Source: Ariolimax columbianus (taxonomy: Eukaryota; Mollusca; Gastropoda; Stylommatophora; Arionidae). From it: 64,000 nucleotides of DNA. Both the position numbers and the translations under genes were made by a program. The notes beneath the pieces were generated by a model. It saw nothing but the letters and a program-made list of their open reading frames with translations, had not been told where the DNA came from and did no database searches. The stretch spans positions 91,949,819 to 92,013,818 of the forward strand of contig JAVGWX010000011.1 in assembly GCA_036924085.1 (NCBI GenBank), in the 5' to 3' direction. Every line of letters starts with the position of its first letter. Within the stretch, counting starts at the first letter, position 1. Of this stretch, positions 40,976 to 52,100 are shown in pieces.

Positions 40976-41084
40976 ATTATTGATCGCATTGTGTTTACCT
41001 GAGATGCATGACCTCAAAGCAAGTTGCTGTTTCCTATTTCAAGGGCATAGGGCCATCTGTTTAGCTTGAGTATGTAGTGCAGAC

Positions 41085-41345
41085 AGGACATAGCCAGGTC
41101 TGGTAGGACATTTGTCCTGACCCAACCTTCACATAGCAACACATAGCCCGGTCTAGTTGGACATTTGTCCTGACCCAAACTTCACATAGCCAGGTCTAGT
41201 AGGACATTTGTCCTGACCAAACCTTCACATAGCCCGGCCTAGTGGGACATTTGTCCTGACCTAAACTTCACATAGCCAGGTCTGGTAGGACATTTGTCCT
41301 GACCCAACATTCACATAGTCCGTTCCAGTGGGACATCCTTCCTGG
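41085..41345. repeat. 43-bp tandem repeat with a palindromic core
   Basis: Five to six units, mostly 43 bp, containing cacatagcc and gtaggacatttgtcctgacc. Each unit carries the near-palindrome aggacatttgtcct. Confidence 0.92.
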
Positions 41346-41374
41346 CTAGCCTGCACCTCTCTCTGGTCGTGTGT

Positions 41375-42628
41375 CAGGCCGTAGGGACGTGTCAGGCCGT
41401 GAAGACGTGTCAGGCCGTGGGAACGTGGGAACATGTCAGGCCATGCGGACGTGTCAGGCCATGGAGACGTGTCAGGCCGTGGGGACGTGTCAGGCCGTGG
41501 GGACGTGTCAGGCCGTTGGGACGTGTTAGGCCATGGGGACGTGTCAGGCCGTGGGGACGTGTCAGGCCGTTGGGACGTGTTAGGCCGTGGGGACGTGTCA
41601 GGCCGTGGGGACGTGTCAGGCCGTGGGGACGTGTCAGGCTGTGGGGACGTGTCAGGCCGTGGGGACGTGTCAGGCCGTGGGGACGTGTCAGGCCGTTGGG
41701 ACGTGTTAGGCCGTTGGGACGTGGGGACATGTCAGGCCATGCGGACGTGTCAGGCCATGGGGACGTGTCAGGCCGTGGGGACGTGTCAGGCCGTTGGGAC
41801 GTGTTAGGCCGTGGGGACGTGTTAGGCCGTGGGGACGTGTCAGGCCGTGGGGACGTGTCAGGCCGTGGGGACGTGTCAGGCCGTTGGGACGTGTTAGGCC
41901 GTGAGGACGTGTTAGGCCGTGGGGACGTGTCAGGCCGTGGGGACGTGTCAGGCCGTGGGGACGTGTCAGGCTGTGGGGACGTGTCAGGCCGTGGGGACGT
42001 GTCAGGCCGTGGGGACGTGTTAGGCCGTTGAGACGTGTTAGGCCGTGGGGACGTGGGGACATGTCAGGCCATGCGGACGTGTCAGGCCATGGGGACGTGT
42101 CAGGCCGTGGGGACGTGTTAGGCCGTGGGGACGTGTCAGGCCGTGGGGACGTGTCAGGCCGTGGGGACGTGTCAGGCCGTTGGGACGTGTTAGGCCGTGG
42201 GGACGTGTTAGGCCGTGGGGACGTGTCAGGCCGTGGGGACGTGTCAGGCCGTGGGGACGTGTCAGGCCGTTGGGACGTGTTAGGCCGTGGGGACGTGTCA
42301 GGCCGTTGGGACGTGTTAGGCCGTGGGGACGTGTTAGGCCGTGGGGACGTGTCAGGCCGTGGGGACGTGTCAGGCCGTGGGGACGTGTCAGGCCGTTGGG
42401 ACGTGTTAGGCCGTGGGGACGTGTCAGGCCGTGGGGACGTGTCAGGCCGTGGGGACGTGTCAGGCCGTTGGGACGTGTTAGGCCGTGGGGACGTGTCAGG
42501 CCGTGGGGACGTGTCAGGCCGTGGGGACGTGTCAGGCTGTGGGGACGTGTCAGGCCGTGGGGACGTGTCAGGCCGTGGGGACGTGTTAGGCCGTTGGGAC
42601 GTGTCAGGCCGTGGGGACGTGTCAGAAG
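41375..42628. repeat. 18-bp GC-rich minisatellite (ggccgtggggacgtgtca)
   Basis: About 70 units of 18 bp, with gttgg and gtta variants in semi-regular order. A distinctive phrase (acatgtcaggccatgcgg) begins at about 41431, 41727 and 42059, marking blocks of 296 and 332 bp. The period is a multiple of three, so long frames stay open: SGRGDV and GRVRPW on the plus strand, LTRPHG on the minus. I regard these as artefacts; there is no splice, start-context or domain support. Confidence 0.96.
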
Positions 42629-43015
42629 CAGACCGTCATGTCTGTCTATGCTGGTACAGGTATCTAGTTTATAAATAGGCAATTTTTCTTTCTGTTATCC
42701 TCTACGATAAGCTAGGCCGTCTGCTTGCATCCAGACCATCTCACCAGGTCCTGCCTGTAGGTCATCTAAGGCCCACTCATCTCATCTTTGAAACCTAAAC
42801 TACCAGCCCGCTGAGGTTACACATCCTGAGATTTCATCATTTCATGATATTTGTCTGTGAGATCATCTGATATTTTCATGATAAACATCTGGACATGACC
42901 ATGACCAGCACATTTCAAACCCATAGACGATCTCAAACTTAGGGATCAGATCTTACACAGGAAATCAAGTAGTGCCACTTCAAGTCTGGACCTCATTCGT
43001 CCATAAACACATCTA
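42629..43015. other. Unique spacer
   Basis: Non-repetitive sequence of normal composition. No recognised exon, RNA or mobile element. Confidence 0.5.
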
Positions 43016-43018
43016 CAA

Positions 43019-43213
43019 CAGCCAGTCACTTGTATCATACAGCTGGACACAATCACAGGCAGTCATTTGTATCATTCAGCTGGACACAATCACAGGCAGT
43101 CACTTGTATCATTCAGCCGGACACAATCACAGCCAGTCACTTGTATCATACAGCTGGACACAATCACAGCCAGTCCCTTGTATCATACAGCTGGACACAG
43201 TCACAGCCAGTCG
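43019..43213. repeat. 37-bp x 5 tandem repeat
   Basis: Units of about 37 bp with core acttgtatcatacagctgga followed by cacaatcacag. Copies differ by single bases. It leads directly into a second, unrelated array. Confidence 0.94.
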
Positions 43214-43236
43214 TTGAATTATTCGACCACACTGTA

Positions 43237-43600
43237 TGACAGCCAGCCATCATATGACCCAGCCGTACAGACACACTACATGACAGCCAGCCATCATATG
43301 ACCCAGCCGTACAGACACACTACATGACAGCCAGCCATCATATGACCCAGCCGTACAGACACACTACATGACAGCCAGCCATCATATGACCCAGCCGTAC
43401 AGACACACTACATGACAGCCAGCCATCATATGACCCAGCCGTACAGACACACTACATGACAGCCAGCCATCATATGACCCAGCCGTACAGACACACTACA
43501 TGACAGCCAGCCATCATATGACCCAGCCGTACAGACACACTACATGACAGCCAGCCATCATATGACCCAGCCGTACAGACACACTACATGACAGCCATTT
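43237..43600. repeat. 44-bp x 8 near-identical tandem repeat
   Basis: Units begin at 43237, 43281, 43325, 43369, 43413, 43457, 43501 and 43545, then a partial unit. The core is tgacagccagccatcatatg plus acccagccgtacagacacactaca. Copies are essentially identical, which suggests recent expansion. Confidence 0.97.
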
Positions 43601-44319
43601 GTATAAGATTGCAATCTTTTCTCAGTATGTGACCAGTATGTGGTAAAGCTCACCTACCATCACCCATCTCCGTTCATATTTCTCACAGATACTGCGGCCA
43701 AGAAAGCGTTCGAGCTAATCTTGTTCCCATTCCTGACATTGAAGCTGATGGCTGTTCAACCCAAACTGGTGGTCAACATCCACAGCCAAGGGTGACAAGA
43801 TTTGTGCTAGTGAAACATGGAGATGGTTCCGTGCGGATGTGTCTCAACCTAACATCCAGGAATAGAAATGTGTAAAGTCTGCCAAGTTGGCACACACGAT
43901 TGCTCCAAGCTGTGCATCCCTCCTCGGCTGGTCAACTATTCTCCATTGATATTCCGGTAGGACACTCAGAGCTGACCTTGGAACTCCGTGGTAGTTATCC
44001 CCAACAACACAGCTTATGTCTGAGCACAGACCAGCTATTCTGAAAACACTCCGCCACAGTTTATGCCACGTGCAGTCACCTAACACGCAGCCACCCTCTC
44101 AGAGTATGATATCATGTGGCCGAGCTGCTAACCTCCAACAAAATTAGAATTCTTTACATTTTGACAATCTGTTGACCACACAATGAAAGGCACAATCAGT
44201 CAAGAATTTCTCTGAAATCTGAACAGTTTTCTGGACTTGCTGTTTGGCTCATAGTGACTGAAACTTTCTGGATCAGGAGCCAAAACAATTCCAAAATGAG
44301 TTTCATGGCCAGACTTGCT
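43601..44319 (-). other. Region downstream of the receptor stop codon; probable 3' UTR and unrecognised sequence
   Basis: This lies just after the glutamate receptor stop on the receptor strand, so at least the part next to 44319 should be 3' UTR. I found no AATAAA or ATTAAA on the minus strand here; the nearest variant is CATAAA at about 44060. A minus frame (43844-44086, 80 codons) begins MLGDCTWHKLW and shows no domain I recognise. A plus frame in the same place contains VLVKHGDGSVRMC, which vaguely recalls retroelement RT but lacks the following motifs. I call no gene. Confidence 0.4.
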
Positions 44320-44487
44320 TTAGGCGTATACTTCCTTGCCGTAGGAATTCTGGGTGTAGCCGGTCAGTGGCATGAACTGTAGCCCATTGTCAGTCACTTC
44401 CTCTTCTCGCTTCTTGGTCTTCTTCTTGGACCCTAGGCAGCGCACCACGAATCTCATCTCTTCAGATATCTCAGAGCAGAGGGTTTG
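44320..44487 (-). CDS. Ionotropic glutamate receptor (kainate-like), last coding exon: cytoplasmic tail
   Basis: A 168-bp exon: 55 codons and a TAA (44320-44322 on the plus strand reads tta). It begins QTLCSEISEEMRFVV, carries a basic cluster LGSKKKTKKREEE, and ends NSYGKEVYA. The acceptor is ccaacag with its AG at 44488-44489. The previous exon ends in phase 0, giving KNAKKDK joined to QTLCSEISEEMR. This corresponds to the post-TM4 segment of kainate-type receptors ([20 protein letters not shown]). Vertebrate GRIK tails are usually longer, so this tail of about 65 residues after TM4 is short. It should lie in the cytosol and govern trafficking; the hydrophobic C-terminus could be a PDZ ligand, but that is speculative. 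The intron just upstream is a G-free minisatellite in this sense. Identity as an iGluR tail rests mainly on the join to the TM4 exon. Confidence 0.85.
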   Translation of the reverse strand, partial: QTLCSEISEEMRFVVRCLGSKKKTKKREEEVTDNGLQFMPLTGYTQNSYGKEVYA

Positions 44488-44488
44488 C

Positions 44489-46094
44489 TGTTGGTGGGAG
44501 TAGAGGAGAGAGTGAGTGGAGGGAGAGTTGTGGAGGAGTGAGTGGTGGGAGAGTTGTGGGAAGAGTTGTGGGGAGAGTGAGTGGTGGGAGAGTTGTGGGG
44601 AGAGTGAGTGGTGGGAGTGAGTGGAGGGAGAGTTGTGGGGAGAGTGAGTGGAGGGAGTAGAGGGGAGAGTGATTGGAGGGAGAGTTGTGGGGAGAGTGAG
44701 TGGTGGGAGAGTTGTGGGGAGAGTGAGTGGTGGGAGAGTTGTGGGGAGAGTGAGTGGTGGGAGTGAGTGGAGGGAGAGTTGTGGGGAGAGTGAGTGGAGG
44801 GAGTAGAGGGGAGAGTGATTGGAGGGAGAGTTGTGGGGAGAGTGAGTGGTGGGAGTGAGTGGAGAGTGAGTGGAGGGAGAGTTGTGGGGAGAGTGAGTGG
44901 TGGGAGTGAGTGGTGGGAGTGAGTGGAGGGAGAGTTGTGGGGAGAGTGAGTGGAGGGAGTAGAGGGGAGAGTGATTGGAGGGAGAGTTGTGGGGAGAGTG
45001 AGTGGTGGGAGTAGAGGGGAGAGTGATTGGAGGGAGAGTTGTGGGGAGAGTGAGTGGTGGGAGTGAGTGGAGGGAGAGTTGTGGGGAGAGTGAGTGGTGG
45101 GAGTAGAGGGGAGAGTGATTGGAGGGAGAGTTGTGGGGAGAGTGAGTGGTGGGAGTAGAGGGGAGAGTGATTGGAGGGAGAGTTGTGGGGAGAGTGAGTG
45201 GTGGGAGTAGAGGGGAGAGTGATTGGAGGGAGAGTTGTGGGGAGAGTGAGTGGTGGGAGTGAGTGGAGAGTGAGTGGAGGGAGAGTTGTGGGGAGAGTGA
45301 GTGGTGGGAGAGAGTGGAGGGAGAGTTGTGGGGAGAGTGAGTGGTGGGAGTAGAGGGGAGAGTGATTGGAGGGAGAGTTGTGGGGAGAGTGAGTGGTGGG
45401 AGTGAGTGGAGAGTGAGTGGAGGGAGAGTTGTGGGGAGAGTGAGTGGTGGGAGAGTTGTGGGGAGAGTGAGTGGTGGGAGTGAGTGGAGAGTGAGTGGAG
45501 GGAGAGTTGTGGGGAGAGTGAGTGGTGGGAGTGAGTGGAGAGTGAGTGGAGGGAGAGTTGTGGGGAGAGTGAGTGGTGGGAGAGTTGTGGGGAGAGTGAG
45601 TGGTGGGAGTGAGTGGAGGGAGAGTTGTGGGGAGAGTGAGTGGAGGGAGTAGAGGGGAGAGTGATTGGAGGGAGAGTTGTGGGGAGAGTGAGTGGTGGGA
45701 GTAGAGGGGAGAGTGATTGGAGGGAGAGTTGTGGGGAGAGTGAGTGGTGGGAGTGAGTGGAGGGAGAGTTGTGGGGAGAGTGAGTGGTGGGAGTAGAGGG
45801 GAGAGTGATTGGAGGGAGAGTTGTGGGGAGAGTGAGTGGTGGGAGAGAGTGGAGGGAGAGTTGTGGGGAGAGTGAGTGGTGGGAGTAGAGGGGAGAGTGA
45901 TTGGAGGGAGAGTTGTGGGGAGAGTGAGTGGTGGGAGTGAGTGGAGAGTGAGTGGAGGGAGAGTTGTGGGGAGAGTGAGTGGTGGGAGAGTTGTGGGGAG
46001 AGTGAGTGGTGGGAGTGAGTGGAGGGAGAGTTGTGGGGAGAGTGAGTGGAGGGAGAGTTGTGGGGGAGTGATGGAGGTGTGGTTGGTGATTGAA
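44489..46094. repeat. G-rich minisatellite with no C on the + strand, abutting the receptor acceptor
   Basis: Built from 27-bp units (gggagagttgtggggagagt plus gagtggt) mixed with shorter gggagtgagtgga and gtagaggggagagtgattgga units. A larger block repeats at 535 bp: the phrase starting near 45341 recurs at 45876. I checked every line, and no C occurs on the plus strand from 44489 to 46094 (1,606 bases). Plus-strand open frames (GRVVGRVSGG) are artefacts. On the receptor strand it is a C/A/T-only intron end next to the last exon. Confidence 0.97.
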
Positions 46095-46160
46095 CAGATG
46101 GTAATTGTTATATTATTTGAAGGTGAGCTAAAGATGTGAAGGGATAAGGACAGACAAATA
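46095..46160. other. Short unique linker between two arrays
   Basis: About 65 bp of ordinary sequence joins the C-free minisatellite to the 25-bp satellite. It lies inside the receptor intron. Confidence 0.6.
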
Positions 46161-49100
46161 CATCTAATCTAGTCTAGTCTAGTCTCATCTAATCTAGTCT
46201 AGTCTAGTCTCATCTAATCTAGTCTAGTCTAGTCTCATCTAATCTAGTCTAGTCTAGTCTCATCTAATCTAGTCTAGTCTAGTCTCATCTAATCTAGTCT
46301 AGTCTAGTCTCATCTAATCTAGTCTAGTCTAGTCTCATCTAATCTAGTCTAGTCTAGTCTCATCTAATCTAGTCTAGTCTAGTCTCATCTAATCTAGTCT
46401 AGTCTAGTCTCATCTAATCTAGTCTAGTCTAGTCTCATCTAATCTAGTCTAGTCTAGTCTCATCTAATCTAGTCTAGTCTAGTCTCATCTAATCTAGTCT
46501 AGTCTAGTCTCATCTAATCTAGTCTAGTCTAGTCTCATCTAATCTAGTCTAGTCTAGTCTCATCTAATCTAGTCTAGTCTAGTCTCATCTAATCTAGTCT
46601 AGTCTAGTCTCATCTAATCTAGTCTAGTCTAGTCTCATCTAATCTAGTCTAGTCTAGTCTCATCTAATCTAGTCTAGTCTAGTCTCATCTAATCTAGTCT
46701 AGTCTAGTCTCATCTAATCTAGTCTAGTCTAGTCTCATCTAATCTAGTCTAGTCTAGTCTCATCTAATCTAGTCTAGTCTAGTCTCATCTAATCTAGTCT
46801 AGTCTAGTCTCATCTAATCTAGTCTAGTCTAGTCTCATCTAATCTAGTCTAGTCTAGTCTCATCTAATCTAGTCTAGTCTAGTCTCATCTAATCTAGTCT
46901 AGTCTAGTCTCATCTAATCTAGTCTAGTCTAGTCTCATCTAATCTAGTCTAGTCTAGTCTCATCTAATCTAGTCTAGTCTAGTCTCATCTAATCTAGTCT
47001 AGTCTAGTCTCATCTAATCTAGTCTAGTCTAGTCTCATCTAATCTAGTCTAGTCTAGTCTCATCTAATCTAGTCTAGTCTAGTCTCATCTAATCTAGTCT
47101 AGTCTAGTCTCATCTAATCTAGTCTAGTCTAGTCTCATCTAATCTAGTCTAGTCTAGTCTCATCTAATCTAGTCTAGTCTAGTCTCATCTAATCTAGTCT
47201 AGTCTAGTCTCATCTAATCTAGTCTAGTCTAGTCTCATCTAATCTAGTCTAGTCTAGTCTCATCTAATCTAGTCTAGTCTAGTCTCATCTAATCTAGTCT
47301 AGTCTCATCTAATCTAGTCTAGTCTAGTCTCATCTAATCTAGTCTAGTCTAGTCTCATCTAATCTAGTCTAGTCTAGTCTCATCTAATCTAGTCTAGTCT
47401 AGTCTCATCTAATCTAGTCTAGTCTCATCTAATCTAGTCTAGTCTAGTCTCATCTATCTAATCTATCTAGTCTAGTCTCATCTAATCTAGTCTAGTCTAG
47501 TCTCATCTAATCTAGTCTAGTCTAGTCTCATCTAATCTAGTCTAGTCTAGTCTCATCTAATCTAGTCTAGTCTAGTCTCATCTAATCTAGTCTAGTCTAG
47601 TCTCATCTAATCTAGTCTAGTCTAGTCTCATCTAATCTAGTCTAGTCTAGTCTCATCTAATCTAGTCTAGTCTAGTCTCATCTAATCTAGTCTAGTCTAG
47701 TCTCATCTAATCTAGTCTAGTCTAGTCTCATCTAATCTAGTCTAGTCTAGTCTCATCTAATCTAGTCTAGTCTAGTCTCATCTAATCTAGTCTAGTCTAG
47801 TCTCATCTAATCTAGTCTAGTCTAGTCTCATCTAATCTAGTCTAGTCTAGTCTCATCTAATCTAGTCTAGTCTAGTCTCATCTAATCTAGTCTAGTCTAG
47901 TCTCATCTAATCTAGTCTAGTCTAGTCTCATCTAATCTAGTCTAGTCTAGTCTCATCTAATCTAGTCTAGTCTAGTCTCATCTAATCTAGTCTAGTCTAG
48001 TCTCATCTAATCTAGTCTAGTCTAGTCTCATCTAATCTAGTCTAGTCTAGTCTCATCTAATCTAGTCTAGTCTAGTCTCATCTAATCTAGTCTAGTCTAG
48101 TCTCATCTAATCTAGTCTAGTCTAGTCTCATCTAATCTAGTCTAGTCTAGTCTCATCTAATCTAGTCTAGTCTAGTCTCATCTAATCTAGTCTAGTCTAG
48201 TCTCATCTAATCTAGTCTAGTCTAGTCTCATCTAATCTAGTCTAGTCTAGTCTCATCTAATCTAGTCTAGTCTAGTCTCATCTAATCTAGTCTAGTCTAG
48301 TCTCATCTAATCTAGTCTAGTCTAGTCTCATCTAATCTAGTCTAGTCTAGTCTCATCTAATCTAGTCTAGTCTAGTCTCATCTAATCTAGTCTAGTCTAG
48401 TCTCATCTAATCTAGTCTAGTCTAGTCTCATCTAATCTAGTCTAGTCTAGTCTCATCTAATCTAGTCTAGTCTAGTCTCATCTAATCTAGTCTAGTCTAG
48501 TCTCATCTAATCTAGTCTAGTCTAGTCTCATCTAATCTAGTCTAGTCTAGTCTCATCTAATCTAGTCTAGTCTAGTCTCATCTAATCTAGTCTAGTCTAG
48601 TCTCATCTAATCTAGTCTAGTCTAGTCTCATCTAATCTAGTCTAGTCTAGTCTCATCTAATCTAGTCCTAGTCTAGTCTCATCTAATCTAGTCTAGTCTA
48701 GTCTCATCTAATCTAGTCTAGTCTAGTCTCATCTAATCTAGTCTAGTCTAGTCTCATCTAATCTAGTCTAGTCTAGTCTCATCTAATCTAGTCTAGTCTA
48801 GTCTCATCTAATCTAGTCTAGTCTAGTCTCATCTAATCTAGTCTAGTCTAGTCTCATCTAATCTAGTCTAGTCTAGTCTCATCTAATCTAGTCTAGTCTA
48901 GTCTCATCTAATCTAGTCTAGTCTAGTCTCATCTAATCTAGTCTAGTCTAGTCTCATCTAATCTAGTCTAGTTCTAGTCCTCATCTAATCTAGTCTAGTC
49001 TAGTCTCATCTATCTAGTCTAGTCTAGTCTCATCTAATCTAGTCTAGTCTAGTCTCATCTAAGTCTAGTCTAGTCCTCATCTAATCTAGTCTAGTCTAGT

Positions 49101-52100
49101 CTCATCTAATCTAGTCTAGTCTAGTCTCATCTAATCTAGTCTAGTCTAGTCTCATCTAATCTAGTCTAGTCTAGTCTCATCTAATCTAGTCTAGTCTAGT
49201 CTCATCTAATCTAGTCTAGTCTAGTCTCATCTAATTAGTCTAGTCTAGTTAATAATTAGTCTAGTCTAGTCTCATCTAATCTAGTCTAGTCTAGTCTCAT
49301 CTAATCTAGTCTAGTCTAGTCTCATCTAATCTAGTCTAGTCTAGTCTCATCTAATCTAGTCTAGTCTAGTCTCATCTAATCTAGTCTAGTCTAGTCTCAT
49401 CTAATCTAGTCTAGTCTAGTCTCATCTAATCTAGTCTAGTCTAGTCCTCATCTAATCTAGTCTAGTCTAGTCCTCATCTAATCTAGTCTAGTCTAGTCTC
49501 AATCTAATCTAGTCTAGTCTAGTCTCATCTAATCTAGTCTAGTCTAGTCTCATCTAATCTAGTCTAGTCTAGTCTCATCTAATCTAGTCTAGTCTAGTCT
49601 CATCTAATCTAGTCTAGTCTAGTCTCATCTAATCTAGTCTAGTCTAGTCTCATCTAATCTAGTCTAGTCTAGTCTCATCTAATCTAGTCTAGTCTAGTCT
49701 CATCTAATCTAGTCTAGTCTAGTCTCATCTAATCTAGTCTAGTCTAGTCTCATCTAATCTAGTCTAGTCTAGTCTCATCTAATCTAGTCTAGTCTAGTCT
49801 CATCTAATCTAGTCTAGTCTAGTCTCATCTAATCTAGTCTAGTCTAGTCTCATCTAATCTAGTCTAGTCTTAGTCTCATCTAATCTAGTCTAGTCTAGTC
49901 TCATCTAATCTAGTCTAGTCTAGGTCTCATCTAATCTAGTCTAGTCTAGTCTAATCTAATCTAGTCTAGTCTAGTCTCATCTAATCTAGTCTAGTCTAGT
50001 CTCATCTAATCTAGTCTAGTCTAGTCTCATCTAATCTAGTCTAGTCTAGTCTCATCTATCTAGTCTAGTCTAGTCTCATCTAATCTAGTCTAGTCTAGTC
50101 TCATCTAATCTAGTCTAGTCTAGTCTCATCTAATCTAGTCTAGTCTAGTCTCATCTAATCTAGTCTAGTCTAGTCTCATCTAATCTAGTCTAGTCTAGTC
50201 TCATCTAATCTAGTCTAGTCTAGTCTCATCTAATCTAGTCTAGTCTAGTCTCATCTAATCTAGTCTAAGTCTAGTCTCATCTAATCTAGTCTAGTCTAGT
50301 CTCATCTAATCTAGGTCTGTCTAGTCTCATCTAATCTAGTCTAGTCTAGTCTCATCTAATCTAGTCTAGTCTAGTCTCATCTAATCTAGTCTAGTCTAGT
50401 CTCATCTAATCTAGTCTAGTCTAGTCTCATCTAATCTAGTCTAGTCTAGTCTCATCTAATCTAGTCTAGTCTAGTCTCATCTAATCTAGTCTAGTCTAGT
50501 CTCATCTAATCTAGTCTAGTCTAGTCTCATCTAATCTAGTCTAGTCTAGTCTCATCTAATCTAGTCTAGTCTAGTCTCATCTAATCTAGTCTAGTCTAGT
50601 CTCATCTAATCTAGTCTAGTCTAGTCTCATCTAATCTAGTCTAGTCTAGTCTCATCTAATCTAGTCTAGTCTAGTCTCATCTAATCTAGTCTAGTCTAGT
50701 CTCATCTAATCTAGTTCTAGTCTAGTCTCATCTAATCTAGTCTAGTCTAGTCTCATCTAATCTAGTCTAGTCTAGTCTCATCTAATCTAGTCTAGTCTAG
50801 TCTCATCTAATCTAGTCTAGTCTAGTCTCATCTAATCTAGTCTAGTCTAGTCTCATCTAATCTAGTCTAGTCTAGTCTCATCTAATCTAGTCTAGTCTAG
50901 TCTCATCTAATCTAGTCTAGTCTAGTCTCATCTAATCTAGTCTAGTCTAGTCTCATCTAATCTAGTCTAGTCTAGTCTCATCTAATCTAGTCTAGTCTAG
51001 TCTCATCTAATCTAGTCCTATGTCTAGTCTCATCTAATCTAGTCTAGTCTAGTCTCATCTAATCTAGTCTAGTCTAGTCTCATCTAATCTAGTCTAGTCT
51101 AGTCTCATCTAATCTAGTCTAGTCTAGTCTCATCTAATCTAGTCTAGTCTAGTCTCATCTAATCTAGTCTAGTCTAGTCTCATCTAATCTAGTCTAGTCT
51201 AGTCTCATCTAATCTAGTCTAGTCTAGTCTCTATCTAATCTAGTCTAGTCTAGTCTCATCTAATCTAGTCTAGTCTAGTCTCATCTAATCTAGTCCTAGT
51301 CTAGTCTCATCTAATCTAGTCTAGTCTAGTCCTCATCTAATCTAGTCTAGTCTAGTCTCATCTAATCTAGTCTAGTCTAGTCTCATCTAATCTAGTCTAG
51401 TCTAGTCTCATCTAATCTAGTCTAGTCTAGTCTCATCTAATCTAGTCTAGTCTAGTCTCATCTAATCTAGTCTAGTCTAGTCTCATCTAATCTAGTCTAG
51501 TCTAGTCTCATCTAATCTAGTCTAGTCTAGTCTCATCTAATCTAGTCTAGTCTAGTCTCATCTAATCTAGTCTAGTCTAGTCTCATCTAATCTAGTCTAG
51601 TCTAGTCTCATCTAATCTAGTCTAGTCTAGTCTCATCTAATCTAGTCTAGTCTAGTCTCATCTAATCTAGTCTAGTCTAGTCTCATCTAATCTAGTCTAG
51701 TCTAGTCTCATCTAATCTAGTCTAGTCTAGTCTCATCTAATCTAGTCTAGTCTAGTCTCATCTAATCTAGTCTAGTCTAGTCTCATCTAATCTAGTCTAG
51801 TCTAGTCTCATCTAATCTAGTCTAGTCTAGTCTCATCTAATCTAGTCTAGTCTAGTCTCATCTAATCTAGTCTAGTCTAGTCTCATCTAATCTAGTCTAG
51901 TCTAGTCTCATCTAATCTAGTCTAGTCTAGTCTCATCTAATCTAGTCTAGTCTAGTCTCATCTAATCTAGTCTAGTCTAGTCTCATCTAATCTAGTCTAG
52001 TCTAGTCTCATCTAATCTAGTCTAGTCTAGTCTCATCTAATCTAGTCTAGTCTAGTCTCATCTAATCTAGTCTAGTCTAGTCTCATCTAATCTAGTCTAG

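Noticed and set aside
41369..42682. RGD-repeat adhesion protein
   Set aside because: The GRGDVS repeat is one of several equally open frames of an 18-bp array and lacks signal peptide, exon borders and flanking domains.
43780..43870. Ty3/Gypsy-type RT motif (VLVKHGDGSVRMC)
   Set aside because: Only a short resemblance. The motifs that should follow are absent and a stop comes soon after.
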